Shown here: positions 25,716-35,071 of the stretch, one piece after another
Layout: each line of letters starts with the position of its first letter
Numbering within the stretch: the first letter of the stretch is position 1
Assembly (NCBI GenBank): GCA_934424575.1
Contig: CAKRXU010000013.1
Coordinates: forward strand, 4,637-68,636
Origin: an uncultured Blautia sp.
GTDB taxonomy: Bacteria; Bacillota; Clostridia; Lachnospirales; Lachnospiraceae
Reading direction: 5' to 3'
Length of the DNA stretch: 64,000 nt
Translations under genes and position numbers: made by a program
Notes under the pieces: generated by a model
What the model was told of the DNA's origin: nothing
The model's database searches: none
The model's input: only the letters and a program-made list of their open reading frames with translations

Positions 25716-25865
25716 AACGAACTCCTCTTTCTGTTAAATTTACATGGGTTTCGTGTGTTCGAAACTCTGCTATCAGTATAAGGGATATTTGAAATAGTTG
25801 CAATAAATCTTTTGGTTTTGGCATAGAATACATATTGAAAAAACGCGGACAGGAGAATTGTGCCT

Positions 25866-26315
25866 ATGCAGATACCACTGTCTGCAGGTATCAGACGAAA
25901 ACGACCAAAACGAGATATAACGGTTGTCTGGTGTATATTGCTGATTTTTTTGCTGAGTGCAGGAGGATGCAGCCTGATAAAGATAGAGGAAGGGGAGAGA
26001 AAACCTCTTGAGTATACGGTGGTGGATACCGCAGAACTTCCGCAGAGCGCACAGGAACTGATCCAGGAAAAGAAAGCGGACGATTTTCAGATGACTTATC
26101 AGAAGGGAGATACGTTGTATCTGATCCGGGGATATGGAAAGCAGATGAGTGGAGGATACAGTATTCAGGTGGCAGAACTTTCGGCTTCGTCTACGACGAT
26201 TTTTTTTAAAACGAGACTGATCGGGCCGGAGAAAGAAAATCAGAGCGGAGCGCCATCTTATCCTTATATTGCAGTAAAGACCGATTACAGGGAAGAACCT
26301 GTATTATTTGAATGA
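25866..26315 (+). CDS. PrcB C-terminal-domain lipoprotein
   Basis: This small exported protein of 149 residues has a basic leader, a hydrophobic helix and a lipobox-like AGGC (Cys at about 35). A domain like PrcB_C follows, with GDTLYLIRGYGKQMSGGYSI. PrcB in Treponema is a partner of the protease PrcA, and the stand-alone domain is common in Clostridia with unknown role. The start could be GTG 25860 or ATG 25866, since AGGAG is placed for either. It lies 21 bp before the LysM/DUF3794 gene, so a shared operon and a spore or envelope role are plausible. Confidence 0.7.
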   Translation: MQIPLSAGIRRKRPKRDITVVWCILLIFLLSAGGCSLIKIEEGERKPLEYTVVDTAELPQSAQELIQEKKADDFQMTYQKGDTLYLIRGYGKQMSGGYSIQVAELSASSTTIFFKTRLIGPEKENQSGAPSYPYIAVKTDYREEPVLFE

Positions 26316-26336
26316 TCATGAGAGGAGCGGTCAGTG

Positions 26337-27893
26337 ATGGAATTAAGAAAAGAAGACATTCAGGTGCTGCGGACAAAGAGCAGAGCGACCAGCCAGGTGA
26401 CTTTTGATGTGGACTATAATGTGCCGGATGTAAAACCGGATATCGGCCGTATGGTCCAGAACAAGGGCGATGTTTCGGTGGAAGAAGTTCGATTAAGCGA
26501 CGGCCATGCTTTTCTGAAAGGAAGCCTGCAGGTGGATCTTCTCTATGTAGGAGAAGAAGAGGGCAAAGTTTACAGTCTCTCAGCAAAACTGCCGGTGGAA
26601 GAGACGATGAACCTTGAGGGGATCGTAAGCGGCGATAAGATGTGTCTTCGGTGGGAAATAGAGGATCTGAGCCTGTACCTGATCCATTCAAGAAAACTGA
26701 ACATCAAAGCAGTAGTGACTTTTTATGCAGTTGTAGATGAACTTTCAGGAATCCGTCTGCCGGTTTCACTGGATGATGAGACTGTTTCTGTGCAGAAAAA
26801 ACAGATGCGTCTTCTCAGTCTTGCCATACATAAAAAAGACACCCTGCGGCTCAAAGAAGAAGTAGAACTGGTATCCAATAAACCGAATATCGCAGAGCTT
26901 CTCTGGTACACACTGGAGGTCAGAGGGCTGGACTTAAGGCCGGAAGAAAATGTAGTAAAAGCCAAAGGAGAACTTTTTTTGTTTGCTTTGTATAAAGGGG
27001 ATGATGAAGATGGTACCCTGCAGTGGCTGGAGCATTCTATACCATTTACCGGGGAGGTGGAATGCAGCGGATGCACTTCTGACATGATTCCAAATCTGGA
27101 AGCTTCGGTGATCAATCAGAGCGTGGAAGTGAAACCGGATTCCGACGGAGAGGAACGCATCTTTGTAACAGATATCGTACTGGAGTTGGATATCCGTCTT
27201 TACCGGGAAGAAGACCATGAAATTCTTATGGATGTTTATACTCCGTTCCGCCAGTGTATCCCGAAATGTAGAAACGAAGTTCTGGAAAGTCTTCTGGTGA
27301 GAAATTTTTCCAAATGCCGCGTGTCTGACCGGATCGAGATCAAGGAGACACAGGGGAAAATCCTCCAGATCTGTCACAGCCAGGGAAAAGTAAAAATAGA
27401 CAAAACAAAAATTGTCAAAGATGGGATCCAGGTAGATGGGATCGTTCAGATGAAAGTTCTCTATATCGTGGGAAATGATGACATGCCGTTCTATTCCATG
27501 GAAGTGATGATGCCGTTCAGTCATGTGGTGGAGGCAAGGGGAATCACAGAGGACAGCGTCTACTATTTCCATACGGATCTGGAACAGCTTTCTACAAGTA
27601 TGGTTGACAGTAACGAGATTGAAGTCAGAGCGGCGGTGAGCCTGAATGTTCTTGTGATCCAGTGCAGAGAGGAAAAGATCATTGAAAGTGTGGAGGAACA
27701 GCCGCTTGATACAGAAAAGATCCGAAGTATGCCGGGAATTACAGTATATATGGTGAAGCAGGGCGATACACTCTGGGACATCGCAAAAAAATTCTATACG
27801 ACTATGGAGGAGATCATTTCCATGAACAGTCTCGAAAATGACCAGCTGACTTTGGGACAGCCGCTTTTATTGGTAAAAAAAGTTGAAAGCTGA
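26337..27893 (+). CDS. DUF3794 (SPOCS) and LysM domain protein, probable spore-coat/cortex protein
   Basis: The 518-residue protein carries repeated SPOCS/DUF3794 units: one near the N-terminus, and later ones around 160-270 and 310-420, with DVDYNVPDVKPDI-type openings. It ends in a single LysM domain (about 470-515, YMVKQGDTLWDIAKKF). This architecture is found in Clostridia proteins related to the SafA/CotE-interacting spore coat group. LysM probably binds cortex peptidoglycan. No signal peptide is present, which suits deposition from the mother cell. GAGAGGAGCGG precedes the ATG, and a GTG lies one codon earlier. Confidence 0.82.
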   Translation: MELRKEDIQVLRTKSRATSQVTFDVDYNVPDVKPDIGRMVQNKGDVSVEEVRLSDGHAFLKGSLQVDLLYVGEEEGKVYSLSAKLPVEETMNLEGIVSGDKMCLRWEIEDLSLYLIHSRKLNIKAVVTFYAVVDELSGIRLPVSLDDETVSVQKKQMRLLSLAIHKKDTLRLKEEVELVSNKPNIAELLWYTLEVRGLDLRPEENVVKAKGELFLFALYKGDDEDGTLQWLEHSIPFTGEVECSGCTSDMIPNLEASVINQSVEVKPDSDGEERIFVTDIVLELDIRLYREEDHEILMDVYTPFRQCIPKCRNEVLESLLVRNFSKCRVSDRIEIKETQGKILQICHSQGKVKIDKTKIVKDGIQVDGIVQMKVLYIVGNDDMPFYSMEVMMPFSHVVEARGITEDSVYYFHTDLEQLSTSMVDSNEIEVRAAVSLNVLVIQCREEKIIESVEEQPLDTEKIRSMPGITVYMVKQGDTLWDIAKKFYTTMEEIISMNSLENDQLTLGQPLLLVKKVES

Positions 27894-28002
27894 TACTTGA
27901 AATCCTCAAAAAAATCATTTAAAATAGATACAATCATATTGTATACAAAGTACAAAAGAAATGAAAAAAGAAACAAAATCACAAAGGACAGAGGGGATAT
28001 TT

Positions 28003-28866
28003 ATGCGTTTGCGAGCAATGGCGAAAATTAATCTGGGACTGGATATCCTGGGCAAAAGAGACGATGGTTACCATGAAGTTCGTATGCTGATGCAGACGAT
28101 CCAGATGTATGATCTTCTGGATATCCGGCGGAAATCTTCACCGGGGATCACATTAACTACGAATCTTCTTTATGTTCCGTCAGATGAGAGAAATCTGGTA
28201 TACAAGGCGGCGAAACTTCTCATGGATGAATTTGATATCCAGGAGGGAATTTCCATGAAGCTTACCAAGTCCATTCCGGTGGCAGCAGGTATGGCAGGAG
28301 GAAGTTCCGATGCAGCGGCAGCTTTTGTCGGTGTGAATAAGATGTTTCATCTTGGCTTAAGTGAGCAGGAGCTTATGGATCGTGCCGTGCAGATCGGGGC
28401 AGATGTACCGTACTGTATTATGCGTGGAACAGCACTGGCTGAGGGAATCGGTGAGAAACTGACCAGACTTCCGCAGCTTCCGAAATGTTATATTCTGGTT
28501 GGCAAACCGGCGGTCAATGTTTCTACGAAACTGGCTTATGAAAATCTGGATCTTCAGAATATGGGAGCACATCCCGATATTGATGGTATGATCTCTGATA
28601 TTGAGAAAGGAGATCTTTACACCATGGTTTCTCGAATGGGAAATGTATTTGAACCGGGAATCATCGGCAAATATCCGGTGATCCAGGAGATCAAGGATCT
28701 CATGGAGGCACATGGTGCACTCAGGGCAATGATGAGCGGAAGCGGTCCGACTGTCTTTGGTATTTTTGATGATAAGAACAAGATGAAAGCAGCCGCCAGG
28801 ATCCTGCGCAGCAGTCATCTGGCAAAGACTGTATTTGCTACAGAAGTTTTTAACCGCAAAGACTGA
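28003..28866 (+). CDS. ispE: 4-(cytidine 5'-diphospho)-2-C-methyl-D-erythritol kinase
   Basis: This GHMP kinase of the non-mevalonate (MEP) isoprenoid pathway phosphorylates CDP-ME. The 287-residue length fits IspE. Signatures are AKINLGLDILGKRDDGYHEV (about 7-26), the ATP loop PVAAGMAGGSSDAAA (about 91-105) and the C-terminal MSGSGPTVFGIF. ATG 28003 is preferred over 27961 because GAGGGG precedes it and homologues begin with the AKINL strand. A GntR regulator starts 28 bp downstream, the arrangement seen in many Clostridia. Confidence 0.93.
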   Translation: MRLRAMAKINLGLDILGKRDDGYHEVRMLMQTIQMYDLLDIRRKSSPGITLTTNLLYVPSDERNLVYKAAKLLMDEFDIQEGISMKLTKSIPVAAGMAGGSSDAAAAFVGVNKMFHLGLSEQELMDRAVQIGADVPYCIMRGTALAEGIGEKLTRLPQLPKCYILVGKPAVNVSTKLAYENLDLQNMGAHPDIDGMISDIEKGDLYTMVSRMGNVFEPGIIGKYPVIQEIKDLMEAHGALRAMMSGSGPTVFGIFDDKNKMKAAARILRSSHLAKTVFATEVFNRKD

Positions 28867-28894
28867 GGGGAATTTTTTACAGGAGGTACTTAAG

Positions 28895-29575
28895 ATGAAT
28901 GATTTTTCTGTTGATATGAATGAATATCTGCCGTTAAGAGATGTGGTATTTAACACACTGCGTAAAGCGATTCTGAAGGGGGAACTGAAGCCCGGAGAAA
29001 GACTAATGGAAATCGCACTGGCAGAGAAGCTTGGAGTCAGCAGGACTCCTGTTCGTGAGGCGATGCGTAAACTGGAGCTGGAAGGTCTGGTCGTGATGAT
29101 CCCGCGCCGTGGCGCACAGGTAGCGAACATTACAGAGAAGGATCTGAATGATGTGTTGGAAGTCCGCATTGCACTTGAGAATCTGTCAATCGAGAATGCA
29201 TGTGCACGGATGACAGAAGAACAGTTGGGCGACCTCTGGAAAGCGGCCAAGAACTTTGAGGATACGATGGCAGAGGGAAATCTTGTCAAGCTGGCAGAAG
29301 CCGATGTAGCTTTTCATGAGGTGATCTACAAATCTTCCGATAACCGCAGACTGAACCAGGTGCTGAACAATCTCCGTGAGCAGATTTACAGATATCGTGT
29401 GGAATACCTTAAGGATGAAGAAACAAGAAATCTTCTTGTTAAGGAACATGAGGAGATTTATGAAGCGATCAAAAACCGTGACCTCAAGAAAGCCAAGGAG
29501 ATTTCTTATCAGCATATCGAGAATCAGAGAGAGGCGATCATACGCTCTATCAGGGAAGAAACAAAAAATCGCTGA
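28895..29575 (+). CDS. GntR family regulator, FadR/FCD subfamily
   Basis: The 226-residue protein has a winged helix-turn-helix at about residues 10-78 (LKPGERLMEIALAEKLGVSRTPVREAMRKLELEG). An all-helical FCD domain follows, with the metal/effector-ligand pattern (DVAFHEVIYKSS and later HIENQ). CAGGAGGTACTTAAG precedes ATG 28895. It lies directly after ispE and probably shares its transcript. The effector and target are unknown. A similar regulator is encoded at 59520. Confidence 0.88.
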   Translation: MNDFSVDMNEYLPLRDVVFNTLRKAILKGELKPGERLMEIALAEKLGVSRTPVREAMRKLELEGLVVMIPRRGAQVANITEKDLNDVLEVRIALENLSIENACARMTEEQLGDLWKAAKNFEDTMAEGNLVKLAEADVAFHEVIYKSSDNRRLNQVLNNLREQIYRYRVEYLKDEETRNLLVKEHEEIYEAIKNRDLKKAKEISYQHIENQREAIIRSIREETKNR

Positions 29576-29607
29576 TCTGTAAATAAAATTGCATAATCCG
29601 GTTATTC

Positions 29608-29642
29608 TAAAAGAGATACATATTGCGTGTATCTCTTTTTCT
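29608..29642 (+). terminator. terminator after the ispE-GntR pair
   Basis: AAAGAGATACA / TGTATCTCTTT is followed by Ts. The germination gene start is placed downstream of this hairpin. Confidence 0.85.
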
Positions 29643-29672
29643 TATGGATTACGATTACAACAGGAGGATGCA

Positions 29673-31226
29673 ATGGATCAAAAGACCAAAATCCACAGTG
29701 AACTGAAAAAAAATGAATCTTACATCAGAGAAAAATTCGAGAACTGTGCAGATATCCTGATCCGACCCATGCGTTTGGGAAGCGAAAGCAAAATAGACTG
29801 TCTGATGGTCTATATCGAAGTGGCAGTTTCAAATATGATGCTAGATGATTCTGCACTGGGAAAAATGATCAATCATTTCTGGGAGATCTCACCGGGGCAG
29901 ATTCAGGAATTTATGCGGAACAACAGTCTGGGGATCGCGGATGTACAGAAACTTGCGGATATGGAAGAAGTCCTGTCAGCAGTTTTTGCGGGAAATGCAG
30001 TTTTCTTTATAGATGGATATGACAGGGCGATGAAAATATCCAGCAAGGGATATCCGAATATGGGAGTTTCCGAAGCAGAGTCAGAAAAAGTCCTGCGTGG
30101 TTCCAAAGAGGGATTTTCGGATTCTGTAAAAACGAATTCAGCACTGGTCAGAAAGCGGATCCGGGACAGCAGAATGAAGGTCGAGGAAAAAACAACAGGT
30201 GTCCGGTCCAAAACTGTTCTGCAGCTTCTTTATATGGAAGATCTCGTCCAGGAAGACTTGCTGGAAAATATCAAAAACAGTCTGGACGAATACAGGATAG
30301 ATGGAATCTTTGACAGCGGAATGCTGGAACAGCTTACGGACAGGACATGGTATTCACCGTTTCCGCAGTATCAGACAACGGAACGCCCTGACCGGGCGGC
30401 GATGGAGATATTAAACGGAAAAATTGTGGTGCTCTGTGATAATTCTCCGTCGGCACTGATCCTGCCAAGTTCCTTTAATGGGTTTATGGAGAGCAGCGAA
30501 GACTGGTTTCACCATTTTGAAATGGCATCGTTTCTGCGGGTACTTCGTTATCTTGCACTGCTTGTGGCGACATTGCTGCCGGGGCTTTATCTTGCGGTGA
30601 TCCGTTTTCATACGCAGATACTTCCGGCAAATCTGATCCTGTCTTTTGCGAAAGCACGGGAGGGAGTACCTTTTTCCAGTGTGGTCGAACTGATCTTTCT
30701 GGAACTCTCGTTTGAACTGATCCGGGAGGCGGGAGTGCGGGTACCCGGGGCATTGGGAAATGCGATCGGAATTGTGGGAGGCCTGATCATTGGTCAGGCG
30801 GCAGTCAGTGCAAATCTGGTCAGTCCTATTGTTGTCATGATCGTTGCACTGACCGCACTGGGATCAATGGTGATCCCGGAAGAAGAGTTTGCCGCAGCAT
30901 TCCGGCTTTTGAAATATGTCTTTTTGTTTCTGGGTGGATATCTTGGAATCTTTGGAATCGTTCTGGGAATCTATCTGACAGTGGCACATCTCTCCGGGCT
31001 TCTGAGTTTCGGCATGCCGTACCTTCTTCCGTTTATAAAAAAAGAACCCTGCCGCGATGCAGGCGAAGGAATCCTGCGGATCCCGTTCAGGAAGAGATGG
31101 CAGAGACCGCTCTATGCAAGATGGGAACAGAAAATCCGTCTGCGGAAAAATGATTTTGATGATTCTGGAGAAAGTCGCCGGGAAGATTCCGGGGAAGTTC
31201 AGGAACAGGAGGAGAAAGACGCATGA
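29673..31226 (+). CDS. spore germination receptor A subunit (GerAA/GerKA-like)
   Basis: This is the A subunit of a GerA-type nutrient germinant receptor in the spore inner membrane. The 517-residue protein has a large soluble N-terminal half (about 1-275). A membrane half of about five helices follows, with the family motif PGLYLAVIRFHTQILP and PEEEFAAAFRLLKY. A basic/acidic cytosolic tail closes it. CAGGAGGATGCA precedes ATG 29673. It overlaps the next gene by 4 bp (ATGA), so the receptor subunits are co-translated. Confidence 0.9.
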   Translation: MDQKTKIHSELKKNESYIREKFENCADILIRPMRLGSESKIDCLMVYIEVAVSNMMLDDSALGKMINHFWEISPGQIQEFMRNNSLGIADVQKLADMEEVLSAVFAGNAVFFIDGYDRAMKISSKGYPNMGVSEAESEKVLRGSKEGFSDSVKTNSALVRKRIRDSRMKVEEKTTGVRSKTVLQLLYMEDLVQEDLLENIKNSLDEYRIDGIFDSGMLEQLTDRTWYSPFPQYQTTERPDRAAMEILNGKIVVLCDNSPSALILPSSFNGFMESSEDWFHHFEMASFLRVLRYLALLVATLLPGLYLAVIRFHTQILPANLILSFAKAREGVPFSSVVELIFLELSFELIREAGVRVPGALGNAIGIVGGLIIGQAAVSANLVSPIVVMIVALTALGSMVIPEEEFAAAFRLLKYVFLFLGGYLGIFGIVLGIYLTVAHLSGLLSFGMPYLLPFIKKEPCRDAGEGILRIPFRKRWQRPLYARWEQKIRLRKNDFDDSGESRREDSGEVQEQEEKDA

Positions 31227-32884
31227 AATTTGCGGAGAATAACAGGATTTCACACAGACAGCTTTATCGCCAGATGATCCTGACGTTTCTGGCGCCTTTC
31301 CTGATTTGTCTTCCTGGGAAAAATGGGATTCAGGGAATGACGGGAATCGCAGGCGTTCTGGCGGCAGTGATCCTGCTGGTCATTTATGTTTTTGTGCTTC
31401 TGAGAGTGACCAGCGGATATTCGGATATGGTACGTTTTTTTGGAGGTTTTTGGGGGCGGATAGCAGGAATCTTTTTTCTGGCGTATATTATCCTGACGGC
31501 AGTTTATATCTTGAAGATACTGGAGCAGATCGTGCCGAGATGGCTGATCATGGGAGTGCCGGCGGGCTGGATCTCTTTTCTGGTAGTCATTGTATGCAGC
31601 GTGGGAACAGAACGGGGGATCCAGAGACGGGGACGGATGGCAGAAGTTTCCGGAGGTTTGCTTTTGGTTGGAATCCTTCTGATGATGGTATTGTGCCTTG
31701 GACAGACACGTGTCGATTATCTTAAGGAGATGTTTGAGACAGCGCGAGTGAGCGGGAGTGGAGTCATTCAGAGCAGTTATCTTTTTCTGTGTGGATTTTC
31801 CGGGATCGGACTCCTGCCGTTTATCATGCGTGATGTAGAGAAGCGGGGAAGTGCAGGCAAAACGATCGTAGCGTCTGTCCTTACTGTAGGTGGAATCTTT
31901 GCAGGCGTTCTTGTTTTATTGCCGGCAGTGTTTGGGTGGAGACGTCTTCTCACAGAAACGTATCCGATCCTGCCTCTTCTTGCAGGGGCAGATCTTCCGG
32001 GAAATGTCCTTGCGAGATTTGATGTTCTCTGGATGGGATTTCTTCTGTATGGATTGTTGTTTGCAATGGGAAGTCTTTTTTACTATGGATATCAGATCAC
32101 GGAGAAATGCCATCTGGGAACGGCGAAATACTGGCTGGCAATTCTGATCTTCGGATTGTCATTTGTGGAAATACCAGGTATGGATGTGATGGAATTTTAC
32201 AGAAACTATCTGGGAAGTATTTTTGTTCCGGGGCTTCTGATCATACAGGCGGCAATCCTTTTTCATGGCCAGAAAAAGAAAATAAGAAAAACAACCACAG
32301 TTGTTTTGATGATCTGCCTTCTGACACTGAGTGGGTGTGCGGGAATTGAACCGGAAAAGAGAATGTATCCACTTGCACTCGGCGTAGAGCAGTCAGAGAA
32401 TGGATGGAAATTCATCTACGGAATGCCGGAACTTCCAAGTGCAGAAGGACAGGAAAAAGAAGAGACAGGAAATTCTGCGCTGGCGATAACGGGTGTGGAT
32501 TTTGAAACGATAGAAAAAATATATGACCGTTCACAGGAAAAATATCTGGATATGGGACATCTGCAGGTACTGATCCTTAAGAATGATCTGACACAGTCAG
32601 ACAGATGGGGCGAACTGTTATCTTATCTGGAAAAAGAACCGCTGATCGGTGAAAATGTATATGTGTTCCGGACAGAAAATCTGACAGAGCTTATGGACTG
32701 GAACAAGGAAGGAACCTCGATAGGGGAATACCTGCCGGGACTTCTTGAAAACAGGATTCCGGATCAGGAGAAAAACGGTACTACGCTGCGTCAGGTATAT
32801 CATCAGTGGTATGAGAATGGCACGTTACCAGAAATTTCTGAGATCATCCTGCAAAATGGAGAAATTCAGGTGTATCTGGAATAA
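31223..32884 (+). CDS. GerAB-type permease fused to a short GerAC-like lipoprotein domain
   Basis: The 553-residue single frame joins two receptor subunits that are normally separate. Residues about 1-350 form a ten-helix GerAB/amino-acid-permease-type domain. Residues 351-372 (KKKIRKTTTVVL, then LLTLSGC) look like an intact lipoprotein signal peptide with lipobox Cys372. The 181 residues after the Cys resemble GerAC domain 1, including KRMYPLALGVEQ and DMGHLQVLIL. A full GerAC is about 350-400 residues, so this part is short. Internal initiation or signal-peptidase processing could release it. No frameshift is needed to read it. Confidence 0.8.
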   Translation: MKFAENNRISHRQLYRQMILTFLAPFLICLPGKNGIQGMTGIAGVLAAVILLVIYVFVLLRVTSGYSDMVRFFGGFWGRIAGIFFLAYIILTAVYILKILEQIVPRWLIMGVPAGWISFLVVIVCSVGTERGIQRRGRMAEVSGGLLLVGILLMMVLCLGQTRVDYLKEMFETARVSGSGVIQSSYLFLCGFSGIGLLPFIMRDVEKRGSAGKTIVASVLTVGGIFAGVLVLLPAVFGWRRLLTETYPILPLLAGADLPGNVLARFDVLWMGFLLYGLLFAMGSLFYYGYQITEKCHLGTAKYWLAILIFGLSFVEIPGMDVMEFYRNYLGSIFVPGLLIIQAAILFHGQKKKIRKTTTVVLMICLLTLSGCAGIEPEKRMYPLALGVEQSENGWKFIYGMPELPSAEGQEKEETGNSALAITGVDFETIEKIYDRSQEKYLDMGHLQVLILKNDLTQSDRWGELLSYLEKEPLIGENVYVFRTENLTELMDWNKEGTSIGEYLPGLLENRIPDQEKNGTTLRQVYHQWYENGTLPEISEIILQNGEIQVYLE

Positions 32885-32952
32885 ATTTACGGAGAAACGC
32901 CCATACTCCAGACAGAAGACGATTTTATTTTTATAGATTCGGAGGTACCAAA

Positions 32953-33198
32953 ATGGACTGGTTAAGGAACTGGAAAAAAAGACTTCTGTTGTCTGTGATG
33001 ACAGGTATGCTGGCAGTAACACTTTTGTTCGGAGGCACGAAAAATGTCGAGGATTGCAGTATTATGGCGTGGTGGGGAACCCTGTATCCACAGTTTTGCT
33101 TTGAGAGAGGATCACAGAACAGCGCTAATTATGAAAATACTGTAAAACAGCCGCCAAAGCTTTCCTTCTGGCTTGCGAAAGCCCTGGAGAGGTGGTAA
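32953..33198 (+). CDS. small exported or membrane-anchored protein after the germination operon, unknown function
   Basis: I do not recognise a family. The 81-residue product has a basic N-terminus (RNWKKR) followed by a hydrophobic stretch (LLLSVMTGMLAVTLLFGG), which suggests a signal peptide or anchor. A Cys- and Trp-containing short mature part follows. TTCGGAGGTACCAAA is a good ribosome binding site before ATG 32953. The position 68 bp after the GerAB-AC fusion suggests the same transcript. A spore-membrane role is only a guess. Confidence 0.55.
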   Translation: MDWLRNWKKRLLLSVMTGMLAVTLLFGGTKNVEDCSIMAWWGTLYPQFCFERGSQNSANYENTVKQPPKLSFWLAKALERW

Positions 33199-33282
33199 GA
33201 TTAAAGAACGATTCAGAGAGGCTGTGGCTTTTTCTGAGTCTTACATAGCAAACAGAACATAGAGGACTGGAGAAATAGATTT

Positions 33283-34104
33283 ATGAAAATAGACAGAGAT
33301 GCACCGATCGGTGTATTTGATTCCGGAGTAGGCGGTCTTACCGTTGCCAGGGAGATCATGAGAAATCTTCCATCGGAGAAGATCGTTTATTTTGGCGATA
33401 CGGCGAGAGTTCCTTATGGAAGTAAATCCAAGGATACAGTCATCCGTTATTCCAGACAGATCATTCATTTTCTGGAGGAGCAGCAGGTCAAGGCAATCGT
33501 GATCGCCTGCAACACGGCAAGTGCATTTGCCCTGGATGCGGTGAAGGATGAACTGGATATCCCTGTACTTGGAGTGATCGAAGCAGGAGCCAAGGTTGCT
33601 GCAAAGGAGACACACAATAAGCGAGTCGGCGTGATCGGAACGCTTGGAACTGTCGGAAGCGGTATTCATGAGGCGTATCTTAAACAGCTTGATCCGGAGA
33701 TCACAGTGATAGGCAAGGCATGTCCGTTGTTTGTTCCGCTGGTCGAGGAAGGATGGCTTCATGATCCTGTAACTACAGAGATCGCGTCCAGATATCTTCA
33801 GGAACTGAAGGATAAAGAAATCGATACGCTGATCCTCGGCTGTACACATTATCCGCTGATCCGTTCTACGATCAGAGCAGTCATGGGTGAGGGTGTGCGA
33901 CTGGTTAATCCGGCATACGAGACAGCCTTACAGCTGAAGGCACTTCTTGCAGAGATGGATATATCCAGCAGTGGAACAGGTGAAGAGGATTTTCCGTATC
34001 GCTTTTATGTCAGTGACCTGGCAGATGAGTTTAAGGATTTTGCAAATTCTATCCTGCCGTATGATGTTTCAATGGCAAAGAAGATCGACATAGAGAAATA
34101 TTAA
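33283..34104 (+). CDS. murI: glutamate racemase
   Basis: This enzyme supplies D-glutamate for peptidoglycan by a two-cysteine, cofactor-independent racemisation. The 273-residue protein shows IGVFDSGVGGLTV (about 9-21), the first catalytic Cys in ACNTAS (Cys76) and the second in GCTHYP (Cys187). ACTGGAGAAATAG precedes ATG 33283. It is followed after 14 bp by the DUF1934 gene and probably forms an operon with it. Confidence 0.95.
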   Translation: MKIDRDAPIGVFDSGVGGLTVAREIMRNLPSEKIVYFGDTARVPYGSKSKDTVIRYSRQIIHFLEEQQVKAIVIACNTASAFALDAVKDELDIPVLGVIEAGAKVAAKETHNKRVGVIGTLGTVGSGIHEAYLKQLDPEITVIGKACPLFVPLVEEGWLHDPVTTEIASRYLQELKDKEIDTLILGCTHYPLIRSTIRAVMGEGVRLVNPAYETALQLKALLAEMDISSSGTGEEDFPYRFYVSDLADEFKDFANSILPYDVSMAKKIDIEKY

Positions 34105-34118
34105 AGAGGAGTAAGCAT

Positions 34119-34565
34119 ATGAACAAAGAGGTACTGATACATGTACGCGGGCTCCAGATGATGGAAACAGATGATGCACAGGAGCCGATCGAGATCGTAG
34201 TTCCGGGACAGTATTATTTCCGAAACGGAAGTCATTATCTCCGTTACGAAGAAATGCTGGATGATACCGCAGAGACTACAGTAAATTATATCAAGATGTC
34301 ACCGAACGGAGTAGAAGTCCGCAAGCAGGGACAGGTAAATGTACATATGGTTTTTGAGGAAGGCAAGAAAAACAAGACTTTTTACAATACGCCATATGGC
34401 ACGCTGCAGATGGGAATCTCAGCGACAGGACTGGAACTCAAGGAGAGTGAAGACGGCATTCAGATGAAAGTGGATTACGCTCTGGATATGAACGAAGAGC
34501 ATGTCGCTGACTGCTATCTGACCGTGCAGGCACAGTCCAAGGATTCCGCGGATTTTGTTTTATAA
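34119..34565 (+). CDS. DUF1934 (YwiB-like) beta-barrel protein
   Basis: This 148-residue soluble protein is rich in beta-strand pattern, with YFRNGSHYLRYEE, VNYIKMSPNGVEVRKQG and FYNTPYGTLQMGI. These match the calycin-like DUF1934/YwiB family found beside murI or arginyl-tRNA synthetase genes in Firmicutes. The molecular role is not known. AGAGGAGTAAGCAT precedes the ATG. It is probably co-transcribed with murI and ends at a strong terminator. Confidence 0.8.
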   Translation: MNKEVLIHVRGLQMMETDDAQEPIEIVVPGQYYFRNGSHYLRYEEMLDDTAETTVNYIKMSPNGVEVRKQGQVNVHMVFEEGKKNKTFYNTPYGTLQMGISATGLELKESEDGIQMKVDYALDMNEEHVADCYLTVQAQSKDSADFVL

Positions 34566-34574
34566 AATCAAATT

Positions 34575-34612
34575 AAAATGCCCGTAAAGCTGGAATACTT
34601 TACGGGCATTGT
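34575..34612. terminator. terminator shared by DUF1934 and the convergent anchored protein gene
   Basis: A 13-bp perfect stem pairs AATGCCCGTAAAG (34577-34589) with CTTTACGGGCATT (34598-34610). Confidence 0.8.
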
Positions 34613-34621
34613 CTTATGTTC

Positions 34622-35071
34622 TTATTTGTCTTTGCTGAACATTCTTTTGAAAAATCCCTTTTTCTTAGGTGCCGGTGCTTCAAGAGAACCACGGATTCCT
34701 TTAACTCCAACGATGTATAAACCGCTTACTTCGGCTTTTACTTCTTTTTTGACAGGGATCAGGTCAAAAACCTTCTCATCTGCGATCAGTATGGAGATCT
34801 TCGGACCAACCTTAGCCTTAACGATCGGCAGTTTGGAACGGCGCATCAGCTTAGGAGCCTGGTCAATGACCATCTGCGGTAGACCGGATTCTTTGAGTGG
34901 AAGTCGTTTCTTATCGATGATCAGCATGGAAACAGTCTGTTTTGCAGCTTCAATCTGTGCCTGCTGTTCTTCTTGCTTCTTCTGAGCTTTCTTTCCGAAG
35001 AAATAAAGTGCAACCAGGGCGATGATCAGAATGACCAAGATAACAAGAAGGACGATGCTAAGTGTACTCAT
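34622..35071 (-). CDS. membrane-anchored protein of unknown function
   Basis: I cannot name the family. The 149-residue product has one N-terminal helix (about 4-26) followed by a Lys/Gln-rich segment and a compact domain with several beta-strands (PIVKAKVGPKISILIADEKV, then VSGLYIVGVKGI). It ends in a basic Lys/Phe-rich tail. GGAGGGTATCT-type sequence precedes the start. It stands alone, convergent with murI-DUF1934. The helix-then-positive pattern suggests the soluble part is cytoplasmic. Confidence 0.7.
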   Translation of the reverse strand: MSTLSIVLLVILVILIIALVALYFFGKKAQKKQEEQQAQIEAAKQTVSMLIIDKKRLPLKESGLPQMVIDQAPKLMRRSKLPIVKAKVGPKISILIADEKVFDLIPVKKEVKAEVSGLYIVGVKGIRGSLEAPAPKKKGFFKRMFSKDK

